From Gammaproteobacteria bacterium (lineage in GTDB: Bacteria > Pseudomonadota > Gammaproteobacteria > Pseudomonadales > Pseudomonadaceae): a stretch of 40,683 nucleotides of DNA. How positions within the stretch are numbered: the stretch's first letter is position 1; every line of letters starts with the position of its first letter. Made by a program: the position numbers and the translations under genes. The notes below the pieces were generated by a model. It was not told where the DNA came from. It did no database searches and was given only the letters and a program-made list of their open reading frames with translations. Positions 1 through 7,719 of the stretch are shown here, one piece after another. The stretch lies in assembly GCA_018826895.1 (NCBI GenBank), contig JAHJYA010000127.1, positions 1 to 40,683 on the forward strand. The letters run 5' to 3'.

Positions 1-185
1 AGTCCGTGGCCACCGCTACCGAGGAGCAGACCTCGGTGATCGAGTCGCTGAACATGGACATCACCGAGATCAACACCCTCAACCAGGAAGGCGTGGAAAA
101 CCTCAACGCCACCCTGCGCGCCTGTGGCGACCTGGAGCAACAGGCCAGCCGCCTCAAGCACCTGGTCGACAGTTTCCGCATCTAA
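1..185 (+). CDS. Methyl-accepting chemotaxis protein, 3' end only (cut by window edge)
   Basis: Only the last 60 or so codons lie in the window; the reading frame begins at base 3 and stops with TAA at 183-185. The peptide matches the C-terminal cytoplasmic helix of the complete chemoreceptor encoded at 430-2307. The two DNA segments (1-185 and 2123-2307) differ at only about seven positions, and the first 98 bases are identical. The gene is therefore the upstream member of a tandem pair of chemoreceptors. Its sensor domain lies outside the window, so its ligand cannot be judged. It ends in FRI with no CheR/CheB-tethering pentapeptide. A strong terminator follows directly. Confidence 0.9.
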   Translation, partial: SVATATEEQTSVIESLNMDITEINTLNQEGVENLNATLRACGDLEQQASRLKHLVDSFRI

Positions 186-198
186 CCCTGCCGTAAAC

Positions 199-229
199 AA
201 AACGGGGCGCTCACTGAGCGCCCCGTTTT
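199..229 (+). terminator. Rho-independent terminator after the first chemoreceptor gene
   Basis: A perfect 15-bp stem with arms AAAACGGGGCGCTCA and its complement around a single-base centre is followed by a T-rich tail (TTTTCGTTTC). It lies 14 bases after the stop codon. An almost identical hairpin follows the second chemoreceptor gene at 2462-2490. Confidence 0.9.
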
Positions 230-321
230 CGTTTCGACGAATCGCGGTACCGCACAACGATCAACTCGATCCACCGACGTAATCAAGCAAGCGAGCACAC
301 GTCTTTCGCTTTACTGCTGGC

Positions 322-349
322 TCAAGATTTGCCGCACACATGCCGACAC
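322..349 (+). promoter_or_regulatory. Probable sigma-28 (FliA) promoter of the chemoreceptor gene
   Basis: TCAAG at 322-326, exactly 15 bases, then GCCGACAC at 342-349. The pseudomonad FliA consensus, as I know it, is TCAAG-N15-GCCGATA, so spacing and both boxes fit with one clear mismatch in the -10. Transcription would start near 356, about 75 bases before the ATG at 430. It would also rule out the upstream in-frame ATG at 340. Chemoreceptor genes are common FliA targets. This is inferred from sequence only. Confidence 0.65.
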
Positions 350-367
350 AGGAAATGTCACCGTATC

Positions 368-386
368 GTGCGGCTATCAGCCGCAC
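368..386 (+). other. Hairpin in the predicted 5' leader of the chemoreceptor mRNA
   Basis: Perfect 8-bp stem (GTGCGGCT, loop ATC, AGCCGCAC) lying between the predicted FliA start site and the start codon. No T tract follows, so it is not a terminator. It might affect mRNA stability; its function is unknown. Confidence 0.45.
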
Positions 387-429
387 ACCGGCATTAAACT
401 GGTGCCAGATCTCATCGGAAGTAAGCCCC

Positions 430-2307
430 ATGACCAACGCCCTCAAGTTCAGCCACAAGATCCTGCTCGCCGCCTCCCTGGTGGTCATCGCAGTGTTCTC
501 GCTCTTCACGTTGTACAACGATTATCTGCAACGCAACGCGATCCGCGCCGACCTTGAGAGTTACCTGCATGAAATGGGCAGCGTGACTGCCAACAACATC
601 CAGAACTGGCTATCTGGGCGCATCCTGCTTGTGGAGAGCGCCGCGCAGACAATCAAGAGCGATCCCTCGCCATCGCGCGTGATCAGCCTGATCGAGCAGA
701 AGGCCCTGCTCTCGACATTCGCCTTCACTTACCTGGGCACTGCCGAAGGCGCTTTCACCATGCGCCCCGATGCAAAGATGCCGGACGGTTACGATCCACG
801 CGCACGCCCCTGGTACAAGGATGCCCTGACAGCTGGCGGCACCACCCTCACCGAGCCCTATATCGATGCGGCGACCAACGTGCCGATCATGACCATCGCC
901 ACCCCAATTACACCGGTTGGCGTGGTGGGCGGCGACCTCAACCTGCAGGCACTGGTCAAGATTATCAATTCGCTGGACTTCGACGGCATCGGCTATGCCT
1001 TTCTGGTCAGCGCTGACGGCAAGATTCTCGTCCACCCCGACGAGGACCTGGTGATGAAGAACCTCAAGGACATCTACCCCGCAAACACGCCACGTATCAG
1101 CAGTGACTTCAGTGAAGCCGAGGTCGACGGGCAGACGCGCATTCTCACCTTCGCCCCGGTCGAAGGCCTGCCTTCGGTGAAGTGGTATGTCGGCCTGTCC
1201 ATCGACAAAGCCAAGGCTTACAGCATGCTCAGCGAGTTTCGTGCTTCAGCCATTGTCGCGACCCTGGTTGCCGTGGTGCTGATCATCATCCTGCTGAGCA
1301 TGTTGATCCGCGTGCTGATGCAGCCGCTGACCGTCATGGGCAAGGCCATGCAAGACATCGCCCAGGGCGAAGGCGACCTGACCAAGCGCCTGAGTATTCA
1401 GTCCAACGACGAGTTCGGCGCTTTGGCCAAGTCGTTCAACCAGTTCGTCGAACGCATCCATAACTCGATCCGTGAAGTCTCCTCGGCCACTCGCCAGGTC
1501 AACGACGTGGCCCAGTTGGTGGTCGGCGCCTCGAACGCCTCGATGATCAACTCCGACGAGCAGTCCAACCGCACCAACAGCGTGGCCGCGGCGATCAACC
1601 AGCTGGGCGCTGCCGCCCAGGAGATCGCACGCAACGCCGCCGACGCGTCCAGCCACGCCTCCGAAGCGCGTCAGCAGGCCGAAGATGGGCGTCAGGTGGT
1701 GGAAAAAACCATCAAGGCGATGAACGATCTGTCCGGCAAAATCCGCGCCTCCTGCAGCCATATCGAGACGCTCAACGGCAAGACGGTGAACATCGGCCAG
1801 ATTCTCGAGGTGATCAAAAGCATTTCCCAGCAGACCAACCTGCTGGCGCTGAACGCCGCTATTGAGGCCGCCCGTGCCGGTGAAGCCGGTCGTGGCTTTG
1901 CCGTGGTTGCCGATGAGGTGCGCAGCCTGGCGCACCGCACCCAGGAGTCGGCGCAAGAGATCGAAACCATGATCGAAGAGCTGCAGGTCGGCTCACGCGA
2001 GTCGGTCAGCACCATGACCGAGAGCCAGCGTTACAGCGAGGAAAGCGTGATCATCGCCAACCAGGCCGGTGAGCGCCTGGGCAGCGTGACCCAGCGCATC
2101 GGCGAAATCGACGGCATGAACCAGTCCGTGGCCACCGCTACCGAGGAGCAGACCTCGGTGATCGAGTCGCTGAACATGGACATCACCGAGATCAACACCC
2201 TCAACCAGGAAGGCGTGGAAACCCTCAACGCCACCCTGCGCGCCTGTGGCGACCTGGAGCAACAGGCCAGCCGTCTCAAGCAGTTGGTCGACAGCTTCCG
2301 TATTTAA
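430..2307 (+). CDS. Methyl-accepting chemotaxis protein with amino-acid-type dCache sensor (PctA-like)
   Basis: Inner-membrane chemoreceptor of 625 aa that signals to CheA/CheW. Order: TM helix about 12-32, periplasmic dCache domain about 36-270, TM helix about 273-298, HAMP about 299-352, then the long signalling hairpin, whose tip includes [18 protein letters not shown]. The sensor carries the amino-acid-binding signature known from PctA: Y121, R126, W128 and Y129 in YDPRARPWY, then Y144, D146 and a later Asp at 169. This predicts binding of the alpha-amino and carboxyl groups of amino acids. The ATG at 430 is chosen because the hydrophobic segment begins just after it and the predicted FliA promoter ends downstream of the alternative ATG at 340. 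A GGAAG motif lies upstream. There is no C-terminal CheR pentapeptide. The 3' end nearly duplicates that of the gene before it. The exact ligand is unknown. Confidence 0.93.
   Translation: MTNALKFSHKILLAASLVVIAVFSLFTLYNDYLQRNAIRADLESYLHEMGSVTANNIQNWLSGRILLVESAAQTIKSDPSPSRVISLIEQKALLSTFAFTYLGTAEGAFTMRPDAKMPDGYDPRARPWYKDALTAGGTTLTEPYIDAATNVPIMTIATPITPVGVVGGDLNLQALVKIINSLDFDGIGYAFLVSADGKILVHPDEDLVMKNLKDIYPANTPRISSDFSEAEVDGQTRILTFAPVEGLPSVKWYVGLSIDKAKAYSMLSEFRASAIVATLVAVVLIIILLSMLIRVLMQPLTVMGKAMQDIAQGEGDLTKRLSIQSNDEFGALAKSFNQFVERIHNSIREVSSATRQVNDVAQLVVGASNASMINSDEQSNRTNSVAAAINQLGAAAQEIARNAADASSHASEARQQAEDGRQVVEKTIKAMNDLSGKIRASCSHIETLNGKTVNIGQILEVIKSISQQTNLLALNAAIEAARAGEAGRGFAVVADEVRSLAHRTQESAQEIETMIEELQVGSRESVSTMTESQRYSEESVIIANQAGERLGSVTQRIGEIDGMNQSVATATEEQTSVIESLNMDITEINTLNQEGVETLNATLRACGDLEQQASRLKQLVDSFRI
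2123..2307 (+). repeat. Near-identical copy of the 1-185 segment (chemoreceptor 3' ends)
   Basis: This 185-base segment aligns without gaps to 1-185; I count seven differences, all in the second half, five or so of them silent. The downstream terminator is also duplicated (199-229 versus 2462-2490), although the spacer before the second one is longer and contains the palindromic element at 2338-2416. This indicates recent tandem duplication or gene conversion. Confidence 0.9.
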
Positions 2308-2337
2308 GATGTTTACCGCGATCAGCTGCGCGTCGGC

Positions 2338-2416
2338 CCTGCGGCGTTAAAAACAGGCTCGGAATGCTCATGTACAACAGTACACTCCGCTTCCTCGCCT
2401 GTTTTTGCCTTGCAGG
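2338..2416. repeat. Intergenic long imperfect palindrome (repeat-like element)
   Basis: A 79-bp element folds on itself. Outer arms are CCTGC and GCAGG, inner arms are AAAAACAGGC (2349-2358) and GCCTGTTTTT (2397-2406), and the core has CGGA...TCCG with TGTA...TACA. It lies between the chemoreceptor stop and its terminator. From memory, similar sequences recur between genes in several pseudomonads; there is no second copy in this window. It may be a REP-like or other non-autonomous repeat, or a transcript-end structure. Confidence 0.55.
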
Positions 2417-2461
2417 ACTCTAGCTCGCAAGATCGTAAGCTGGCTGTAGCGGCGATAAAAC

Positions 2462-2490
2462 AAACGGGGCGCTCAATGAGCGCCCCGTTT
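2462..2490. terminator. Bidirectional terminator between the chemoreceptor and DUF481 genes
   Basis: A perfect 14-bp stem (AAACGGGGCGCTCA and its complement) has a T tract on the plus side (TTTTCG) and, read on the minus strand, GTTTGTTTTATCG on the other. It therefore suits both converging genes. It is nearly identical to the hairpin at 199-229, so the tandem copies share their 3' flank as well as their coding ends. Confidence 0.85.
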
Positions 2491-2513
2491 TCGTTCAGGA
2501 TCAAGCGAAGGCT

Positions 2514-3518
2514 TTACCAGCCTACGCCGAAGCCGAGGCTGTAACGGGTTTCATCCAGCTCACCTTCCGAACCGCTGACCAAGTCACGCTCGGCCTTGAC
2601 GTTCAACGACGCCCAGTCGGTGACCTTGTAGCGCAGGCCGACTGCTGCATCGAGGGTGTAATCGGCGGCATTGGCCAGCGGCTTGCCGACTTCGCCATCG
2701 CTGAACAGCTCGACAGTCTTGCCCAGCAAGTAGCGGTTGTAGTCCCACTTCATGCTCAGCGAGTAGAAGTTGTCCTTCTCGCCGTTGGCGTACTCATAGT
2801 CCCCGCGGTTGACCAGGCCAGCCACCGAGAAGGCGCCCAGCTCGTTGTCCCAGAACTGATAACCAGGACCGGTACCCACGGTGCGCTGACGCGCCAGGTC
2901 TTCGATCTTGTCGCGCTTGTATTCCAGGCGACCTTGCCAGAACCAGTGCTCGTCGATAAACCGGTCCAGGGCGTACTCGGTGCTCCAGTTGTCGGTGGTC
3001 ACCACATCGTCGCGCAGCTCGCGGTTGTAGCCGGCAGTGGCATTGTGGCGCCACAGGCCATGGCGCATCTGCGTCTTGAAGTCGATGTCGTAGTCATCGG
3101 TGTCGTTTTCCGCGCGTTTGTAATCCAGCGCGGCATCGATGTTGCCAGTGATCACCAAGTCTTCGACCAGTGGCTTGGGCTTCATGATCTGCTGGATGCT
3201 GGCCAACTCGATGGTCCGTGGCGCATCGCCGTTAGCCAGCGTCACCTTGCCCGACTCGGCCGCCAACAGGGACTTGGCGCGCTCACCGGAGATCTGCCCT
3301 TCCTTGATCAGCAACTCCTGATCGCTTTCCAGGGTCGCGATCTTTTTCCAGGACAGCGGAATCGAGCCACCGTAATCGGTTTCCAGCAGCAGCTTGCTGC
3401 CGTCGAAGAACTTGATGGTACCGGTCAAGCGGTCGCCATTCTTCAACCAGACGGTATCGGCCAGTACAGGGGTAACGGCCGCAGAAAGGGCCAGGCACAG
3501 CAGGGTTCTGGGAAACAT
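2514..3518 (-). CDS. DUF481 family outer-membrane protein (YdiY-like), copy 1
   Basis: 334 aa. An N-terminal signal peptide (about residues 1-20, ending near VLAD) leads into TVWLKNGDRLTGTI, a strand-rich segment also present in its neighbour, and then a long run of alternating polar and aromatic residues typical of a beta-barrel. The protein ends GFGVGW, with the terminal aromatic residue expected for outer-membrane insertion. DUF481 proteins are annotated as salt-stress-induced outer-membrane proteins related to E. coli YdiY; their transport role is not established. It is paralogous to the gene at 3645-4640 and lies 126 bp downstream of it on the same strand. A possible separate promoter lies between them. 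The start is the ATG at 3518, directly before the signal peptide. Confidence 0.85.
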   Translation of the reverse strand: MFPRTLLCLALSAAVTPVLADTVWLKNGDRLTGTIKFFDGSKLLLETDYGGSIPLSWKKIATLESDQELLIKEGQISGERAKSLLAAESGKVTLANGDAPRTIELASIQQIMKPKPLVEDLVITGNIDAALDYKRAENDTDDYDIDFKTQMRHGLWRHNATAGYNRELRDDVVTTDNWSTEYALDRFIDEHWFWQGRLEYKRDKIEDLARQRTVGTGPGYQFWDNELGAFSVAGLVNRGDYEYANGEKDNFYSLSMKWDYNRYLLGKTVELFSDGEVGKPLANAADYTLDAAVGLRYKVTDWASLNVKAERDLVSGSEGELDETRYSLGFGVGW

Positions 3519-3557
3519 GACGGGTGGTCACTGATCAGGTTGGCGGAGAAGCCGGGC

Positions 3558-3585
3558 ATTATGCGCAAGCGCGGCGGCTGAGCAA
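3558..3585 (-). promoter_or_regulatory. Possible sigma-70 promoter for the downstream DUF481 gene
   Basis: On the minus strand TTGCTC (3580-3585) is followed after 16 bases by CATAAT (3558-3563), about 40 bases upstream of the ATG at 3518. Both hexamers are fair matches to the consensus. It would allow copy 1 to be expressed independently of copy 2. Sequence inference only. Confidence 0.4.
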
Positions 3586-3644
3586 GCAATGACCGACGGA
3601 ATAACCCCAAGTTCAGGTCTATGGGCATTTTTCACGCCCGTTGG

Positions 3645-4640
3645 TCACCAACCCACGCCAACACCCAGTAGATAATGCTGCGTCGAAGCAACCTGCCCCA
3701 GACCGCGTAACTGGTCCAGTTCATAGAGCAGCGAGAGCCGCACCCAGTTGTTGAGCCGATAGCGCACACCGTATTCGCTGTCGAGGACATAGTCGATTTG
3801 CGGGATATGCGGCACCTGGATCTCCCCCAGGCTGTAGAGCTCCAAGCGCGTACCACTCAACAGACGCTTGTAATCCCATTGCAGCGACAGCGTATTGAAC
3901 GCCAGATCACCCTGGTCGGAGGTGAAATATACGCGATTGAGCTGGCCGATCAGGTCGAAACGCCCCAGTTCGTCATCCCAAAATCGATAGCCGGGGCCTG
4001 TGCCCGCCAGGCGCTGCTGAGTAATCACCGCCAGGCGATCGTTATGCTGCTCGACCCCAGCACGCCAGAACCAGTGACGGGTGAAAAATCGATCCAGGTC
4101 GTACTCGAGCCGCCAGGTGTCTTCGGTCTGCTTGCCGTCCTTACTTTCACGCTCGCTCTCACCGGAAAGCAAGTGGCGCCAGCGGCCATGCTCCAGCCGG
4201 GTATCACCCTTGAGCTTCCACTCTTCGGTACTGTCCTGCTCGCGTTTGATATCCACCTTGGCATCCAGGTTGCCCTGCCAGACGCGATCCTTGAACAACG
4301 GCCGTGGTGGCACCAGACGAGTAATACTGGCCAGCGGCACAGTTTGCGTATCGTCTCCGACCACGCGCACCATGCCTGTGCCGGCAGCCGCCAGTTGCTG
4401 GCTGTATTCACTGTCCAGGCCGTCGCGGCGAATCAGCAGCGGGGCCTCTGAACTCAGCGTGTCGATATCTTTCCAATCGATCAGTACCTGGCCGGCATAA
4501 CGCGTTTTCAGCGCCAACTTGCCGCCATCGAGTGCGATGATGTCGCCACTCAAGCGGTCACCATTGCTCAGCCAGACCGTCGCGGCCTGCGCTGACAGAG
4601 GCAGTATCAACAGAATTAACAGCAGGGTATGCAGGTGCAT
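3645..4640 (-). CDS. DUF481 family outer-membrane protein (YdiY-like), copy 2
   Basis: 331 aa from the ATG at 4640. It starts with a signal peptide (HLHTLLLILLILPLSAQA), has TVWLSNGDRLSGDI matching copy 1, shares the later GTGPGY.FWD block, and ends GVGVGW. It is a predicted outer-membrane beta-barrel. A TTG codon at 4661 would extend it by seven residues, but it has no ribosome-binding site and would place charged residues before the signal peptide. The chosen ATG overlaps the ATG codons of the divergent gene on the other strand, which leaves no intergenic space. One of the two starts may be misplaced, or the promoters lie inside the opposing genes. Its role is unknown beyond the family annotation. 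Confidence 0.83.
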   Translation of the reverse strand: MHLHTLLLILLILPLSAQAATVWLSNGDRLSGDIIALDGGKLALKTRYAGQVLIDWKDIDTLSSEAPLLIRRDGLDSEYSQQLAAAGTGMVRVVGDDTQTVPLASITRLVPPRPLFKDRVWQGNLDAKVDIKREQDSTEEWKLKGDTRLEHGRWRHLLSGESERESKDGKQTEDTWRLEYDLDRFFTRHWFWRAGVEQHNDRLAVITQQRLAGTGPGYRFWDDELGRFDLIGQLNRVYFTSDQGDLAFNTLSLQWDYKRLLSGTRLELYSLGEIQVPHIPQIDYVLDSEYGVRYRLNNWVRLSLLYELDQLRGLGQVASTQHYLLGVGVGW

Positions 4641-4641
4641 G

Positions 4642-5031
4642 ATGGTAGGCCGATTCGACAAGACGCAATTCGTGGCTGAGCATGCCGCGCCGGGTTCGAC
4701 CGAGGCAAGCGCCGACCACCGGCGCCAGGCGCTCTACCTGACCCTGGCGCAGGTGCCCAGCGGTTGCGTGGTCAGTTATGGTCAGCTCGCTGCACTGGCG
4801 GGCCTCGGTCGTGCCGCGCGCTGGGTGGGACGCACGCTGAGCCAGCTGCCGGAAGGTTCCAGCCTGCCCTGGCACCGCGTGATTGCCGCCAGCGGCCGGC
4901 TAAGTCTGGCCAGCGGTACGCCCTCCGGGGAGGAGCAGCGCGCCCGCCTGAGTGCCGAAGGCATCCTAGTCAACCAGGATCGGGTGGACATCCGTCGCCA
5001 CGGCTGGCGTCCAATGGAGCACAGCGGTTAG
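4642..5031 (+). CDS. Alkyltransferase-like protein (ATL; MGMT-fold DNA-damage recognition)
   Basis: 129 aa. It matches the C-terminal DNA-binding domain of O6-alkylguanine-DNA alkyltransferases: SYGQLA with the base-flipping Tyr position (about Y46), the helix GRAARWVGRTL with the Arg-finger region, and LPWHRV in place of the PCHRV active site. The acceptor Cys is Trp77, so it should not transfer alkyl groups. ATL proteins bind O6-alkylguanine and are thought to hand it to nucleotide excision repair. The start is uncertain: adjacent ATG codons at 4639 and 4642 overlap the divergent DUF481 start, and a GTG at 4672 would give about 119 aa. ampG follows 37 bp later on the same strand. Confidence 0.8.
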   Translation: MVGRFDKTQFVAEHAAPGSTEASADHRRQALYLTLAQVPSGCVVSYGQLAALAGLGRAARWVGRTLSQLPEGSSLPWHRVIAASGRLSLASGTPSGEEQRARLSAEGILVNQDRVDIRRHGWRPMEHSG

Positions 5032-5068
5032 AGTGCGCCCTTTATCAGGTCGGCCCAACTCCCTCTCA

Positions 5069-6628
5069 ATGCCTAGAAAAAGCTGGCGCGAAGCCCTCGA
5101 CGCCTACTCCAGTCCTTCCACCCTGGTGCTGTTGCTGCTCGGCTTCGCCGCCGGTTTGCCGTACATGCTGGTGTTCTCGACGCTGTCCGTCTGGTTGCGT
5201 GAGGCCGGTGTGGCCCGCGAAACCATCGGCTTCGCCAGCCTGATCGGCCTGGCCTATGCCTTCAAATGGGTCTGGTCGCCGCTGCTCGACCAATGGCGCC
5301 TGCCACTACTGGGACGCATGGGCCGGCGCCGCTCCTGGCTGGTGCTGTCACAATTGCTGATTGCCATTGGTCTGGCCGGTATGGCGCTGTGCGACCCGCA
5401 AACCCACCTCACCTGGCTGATCGCCCTGGCGGTGCTGGTAGCCTTCGCCTCGGCCACCCAGGACATCGCGGTGGACGCCTACCGCCTGGAAATCGTCGAT
5501 GACACGCGCCAGGCCGCCCTCGCTGCCAGCTACATGGCCGGTTACCGGGTAGCCGCCCTGCTCGCCACTGCCGGTGCGCTGTATTTCGCCGAAGGCTTCG
5601 GCTCCACCGTACTGCTGTACCAGCACGCCGCCTGGGCCGGCACCTACCTGCTGTTCGCCCTGCTGATGCTGCCGGGCCTGCTGACCAGCCTGTGGATGCG
5701 CGAACCGGCTGTGCCGCTGCGTACCCAACTGGCCGCCGCGCGCTATGGCTTCAGCCACCAGATCGCCTCGGTGCTGGTGCTGATCGTGCTACTGGTGTCG
5801 GTTCCGGCGCTGTTCACCCAGCTCTACAACACCGACTTCGCCAGCGTGATCAATGGCCAGGCCAGCCTGCTCGACCTGCTGCTGGAAGACCGCGCCTTCC
5901 TGCGTGCTCTGCTCTACGCCATTCTCACCAGCCTGTGCCTGTCGACCATGGGCCGCCGGGGTCTGGCGCCGGTGCTGACACCGGTCAACGACTTCATCCT
6001 GCGCTACCGCTGGCAGGCTCTGCTGTTGCTCGGGCTAATCGCCACCTACCGCATGTCGGACACGGTCATGGGCGTAATGGCCAACGTGTTCTACATCGAT
6101 CAGGGCTTCACCAAGGACCAGATCGCCAGCGTCAGCAAGCTGTTCGGCCTGGTCATGACCCTGCTCGGCGCCGGTATCGGCGGGTTGCTGATCGTGCGCT
6201 TCGGGATTCTGCCGATTCTGTTTATCGGCGGCGCCGCTTCGGCGGCGACCAACCTGCTGTTTCTCATGCTGGCCGACATGGGCCCGCACCTGCAGATGTT
6301 GATCGTCACCATCAGCGCCGACAACTTCAGCGCCGGTTTGGCTACGGCGGCGTTCGTCGCCTACCTGTCGAGCCTGACCAACCTCAAGTTCTCGGCCACC
6401 CAGTACGCGCTGCTCAGCTCGATCATGCTGTTGCTGCCGCGGCTGATCGGCGGCTATTCCGGGGTGATGGTCGAGAAACTCGGCTATGCCCAGTTCTTCC
6501 TGGTCACTGCCCTGCTGGGCGTGCCGACTCTGGTACTGATCGTCCTGCAGTGGCGCCGCGAGCGCCGTGATGGCGCCCTGGTGCCCATCGAGCCGGAAGC
6601 GGAGACCAGCACCACGCCACGGGCTTAA
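5069..6628 (+). CDS. ampG: AmpG muropeptide permease (MFS)
   Basis: 519 aa polytopic inner-membrane transporter of the major facilitator superfamily. AmpG imports GlcNAc-1,6-anhydro-MurNAc peptides from the periplasm for cell-wall recycling and, through AmpR, feeds beta-lactamase induction where ampC is present. Family motifs are visible near the N-terminus: SPSTLVLLLLGFAAGLPYML, then LREAGV and FKWVWSPLLDQ. The ATG at 5069 is preferred over an in-frame GTG at 5033 because MPRKSWREAL aligns with the start of known AmpG proteins. The ribosome-binding site is weak. The C-terminus is short and hydrophilic after the last helix; from memory the P. aeruginosa protein is longer (about 594 aa). Confidence 0.93.
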   Translation: MPRKSWREALDAYSSPSTLVLLLLGFAAGLPYMLVFSTLSVWLREAGVARETIGFASLIGLAYAFKWVWSPLLDQWRLPLLGRMGRRRSWLVLSQLLIAIGLAGMALCDPQTHLTWLIALAVLVAFASATQDIAVDAYRLEIVDDTRQAALAASYMAGYRVAALLATAGALYFAEGFGSTVLLYQHAAWAGTYLLFALLMLPGLLTSLWMREPAVPLRTQLAAARYGFSHQIASVLVLIVLLVSVPALFTQLYNTDFASVINGQASLLDLLLEDRAFLRALLYAILTSLCLSTMGRRGLAPVLTPVNDFILRYRWQALLLLGLIATYRMSDTVMGVMANVFYIDQGFTKDQIASVSKLFGLVMTLLGAGIGGLLIVRFGILPILFIGGAASAATNLLFLMLADMGPHLQMLIVTISADNFSAGLATAAFVAYLSSLTNLKFSATQYALLSSIMLLLPRLIGGYSGVMVEKLGYAQFFLVTALLGVPTLVLIVLQWRRERRDGALVPIEPEAETSTTPRA

Positions 6629-6687
6629 AAACCCGTAGGGTGCGCCGCGCGCACCAACGCCGCCCAGTGAGACGCCGACCAAACAAA

Positions 6688-6724
6688 AACGCAAGGCACC
6701 CTGAGCCTCAGGATGCCGTGCGTT
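6688..6724 (-). terminator. Terminator for the mscS-like gene (hairpin shared with the ampG 3' side)
   Basis: Two 18-base arms (AACGCAAGGCACCCTGAG on the left) pair with two mismatches around one base. Read on the minus strand, the hairpin is followed by GTTTTTGTTTGG, a proper T tract. It lies between the converging ampG and mscS-like genes. On the plus side there is no T tract, so any termination of ampG here would be weaker. Confidence 0.7.
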
Positions 6725-6755
6725 AGCCAGCGCCGCCCATGGGGCGACGGCGTAT

Positions 6756-7592
6756 TCAGGCCTGCGGGGCGATCATGTGCACCACGCGCTGCGGGAACGG
6801 AATACCGATACCGACGTCCTTCAGGCGATCACGGGCATGCTCATTGAGCATGAACATCACATCCCAGTAATCAGCGGTCTTCACCCAAACCCGCAGCGAG
6901 ACCGTAATCGCGCTGTCACCCAGGGTCGTGACGACCGCCTGCGGCCCTGGCTCGGCCAGCACACGTGGGTCCTTGGCCAGCTCCAGCAGCACTTCACGCA
7001 CCTTCTGCAGATCCGCTTCGTAATCGACACCCACGTCGAAAATCACCCGCCGCGTTGGCTGACGGTTGTAGTTGATGATGGTGTCGTTGGACAGGTTGCC
7101 GTTGGGCACGATCACCGTTTTGTTATCGCCGGTGCGCAACACGGTGTGGAAGATCTGAATGTTGTCGACAGTGCCCATCACGCCCTGGGCCTCGATCCAG
7201 TCACCAATGCGGAACGGGCGGAACAGCAGAATCAGTACGCCGCCAGCAAAGTTCGCCAGGCTGCCCTGCAACGCCAGGCCAATGGCCAGGCCAGCCGCAC
7301 CAATGGCCGCGATAAACGAGGTGGTCTCGACACCGATCATCGAAGCCACACTGACCACCAGCATGATCTTCAGGGCGATCCCAGCCAGGCTGCTGATAAA
7401 ACCGCGCAGGGCCATGTCGGTATTGCGCAGGGCCAGGAGCGCGCTGACCCGATCGGTCAGTTTGTTGATCAGCCACCAGCCGATCAGCAGGGTCACGATG
7501 GCCAACAGCACCTGGCTACCGTACTGCACCAGCATCGGTATCCAGGTTTGCGACGTGGCGATGAGCTGATCGAGCTCAGCGTTCAAATCCAT
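6756..7592 (-). CDS. Small-conductance mechanosensitive channel, MscS family
   Basis: 278 aa, close to the 286 aa of E. coli MscS. Three transmembrane helices lie at about 23-43, 62-86 and 93-124. The third is the glycine/alanine-patterned pore helix (AAIGAAGLAIGLALQGSLAN), running into FRPFRIGDWIE, then the cytoplasmic beta domain with VPNGNLSND and an alpha/beta cage. It should open under membrane tension and release solutes during hypo-osmotic shock. The ATG at 7592 has AGGAG about eight bases upstream; an in-frame extension to 7676 lacks homology. It lies downstream of yajQ on the same strand, with a MITE-like element between. P. aeruginosa has the same three-gene order (ampG, mscS-like, yajQ), as I recall. 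Confidence 0.9.
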   Translation of the reverse strand: MDLNAELDQLIATSQTWIPMLVQYGSQVLLAIVTLLIGWWLINKLTDRVSALLALRNTDMALRGFISSLAGIALKIMLVVSVASMIGVETTSFIAAIGAAGLAIGLALQGSLANFAGGVLILLFRPFRIGDWIEAQGVMGTVDNIQIFHTVLRTGDNKTVIVPNGNLSNDTIINYNRQPTRRVIFDVGVDYEADLQKVREVLLELAKDPRVLAEPGPQAVVTTLGDSAITVSLRVWVKTADYWDVMFMLNEHARDRLKDVGIGIPFPQRVVHMIAPQA

Positions 7593-7719
7593 GGGTATTT
7601 CTCCTGTGCGAATGACGCGCGGCAGCGCCACAGTGAATGCGGTAACGGGCACATTGCACCCGCTACCGGCGGACAAGGCCTGAACCTTGGTGTGCCCTCA
7701 AGGCACGCAGGTTCCGCTA
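7593..7719. other. Spacer upstream of the mscS-like gene
   Basis: No gene is seen. The part next to the MITE (7682-7714) holds an imperfect hairpin with GAACC/GGTTC and TGTGCC/GGCACG arms and no T tract. It could be the ancestral transcript end of yajQ, separated from it by the element. The ribosome-binding site of the mscS-like gene (AGGAG near 7600) is at the other end. No clear promoter was recognised. Confidence 0.4.

Noticed and set aside
340..429. Upstream in-frame extension of the chemoreceptor from ATG 340
   Set aside because: It would precede the transcription start predicted from the FliA promoter and adds 30 residues without homology before the first membrane helix.
5033..5068. 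GTG start at 5033 for ampG
   Set aside because: It adds 12 residues (MRPLSGRPNSLS) without counterpart in known AmpG proteins.
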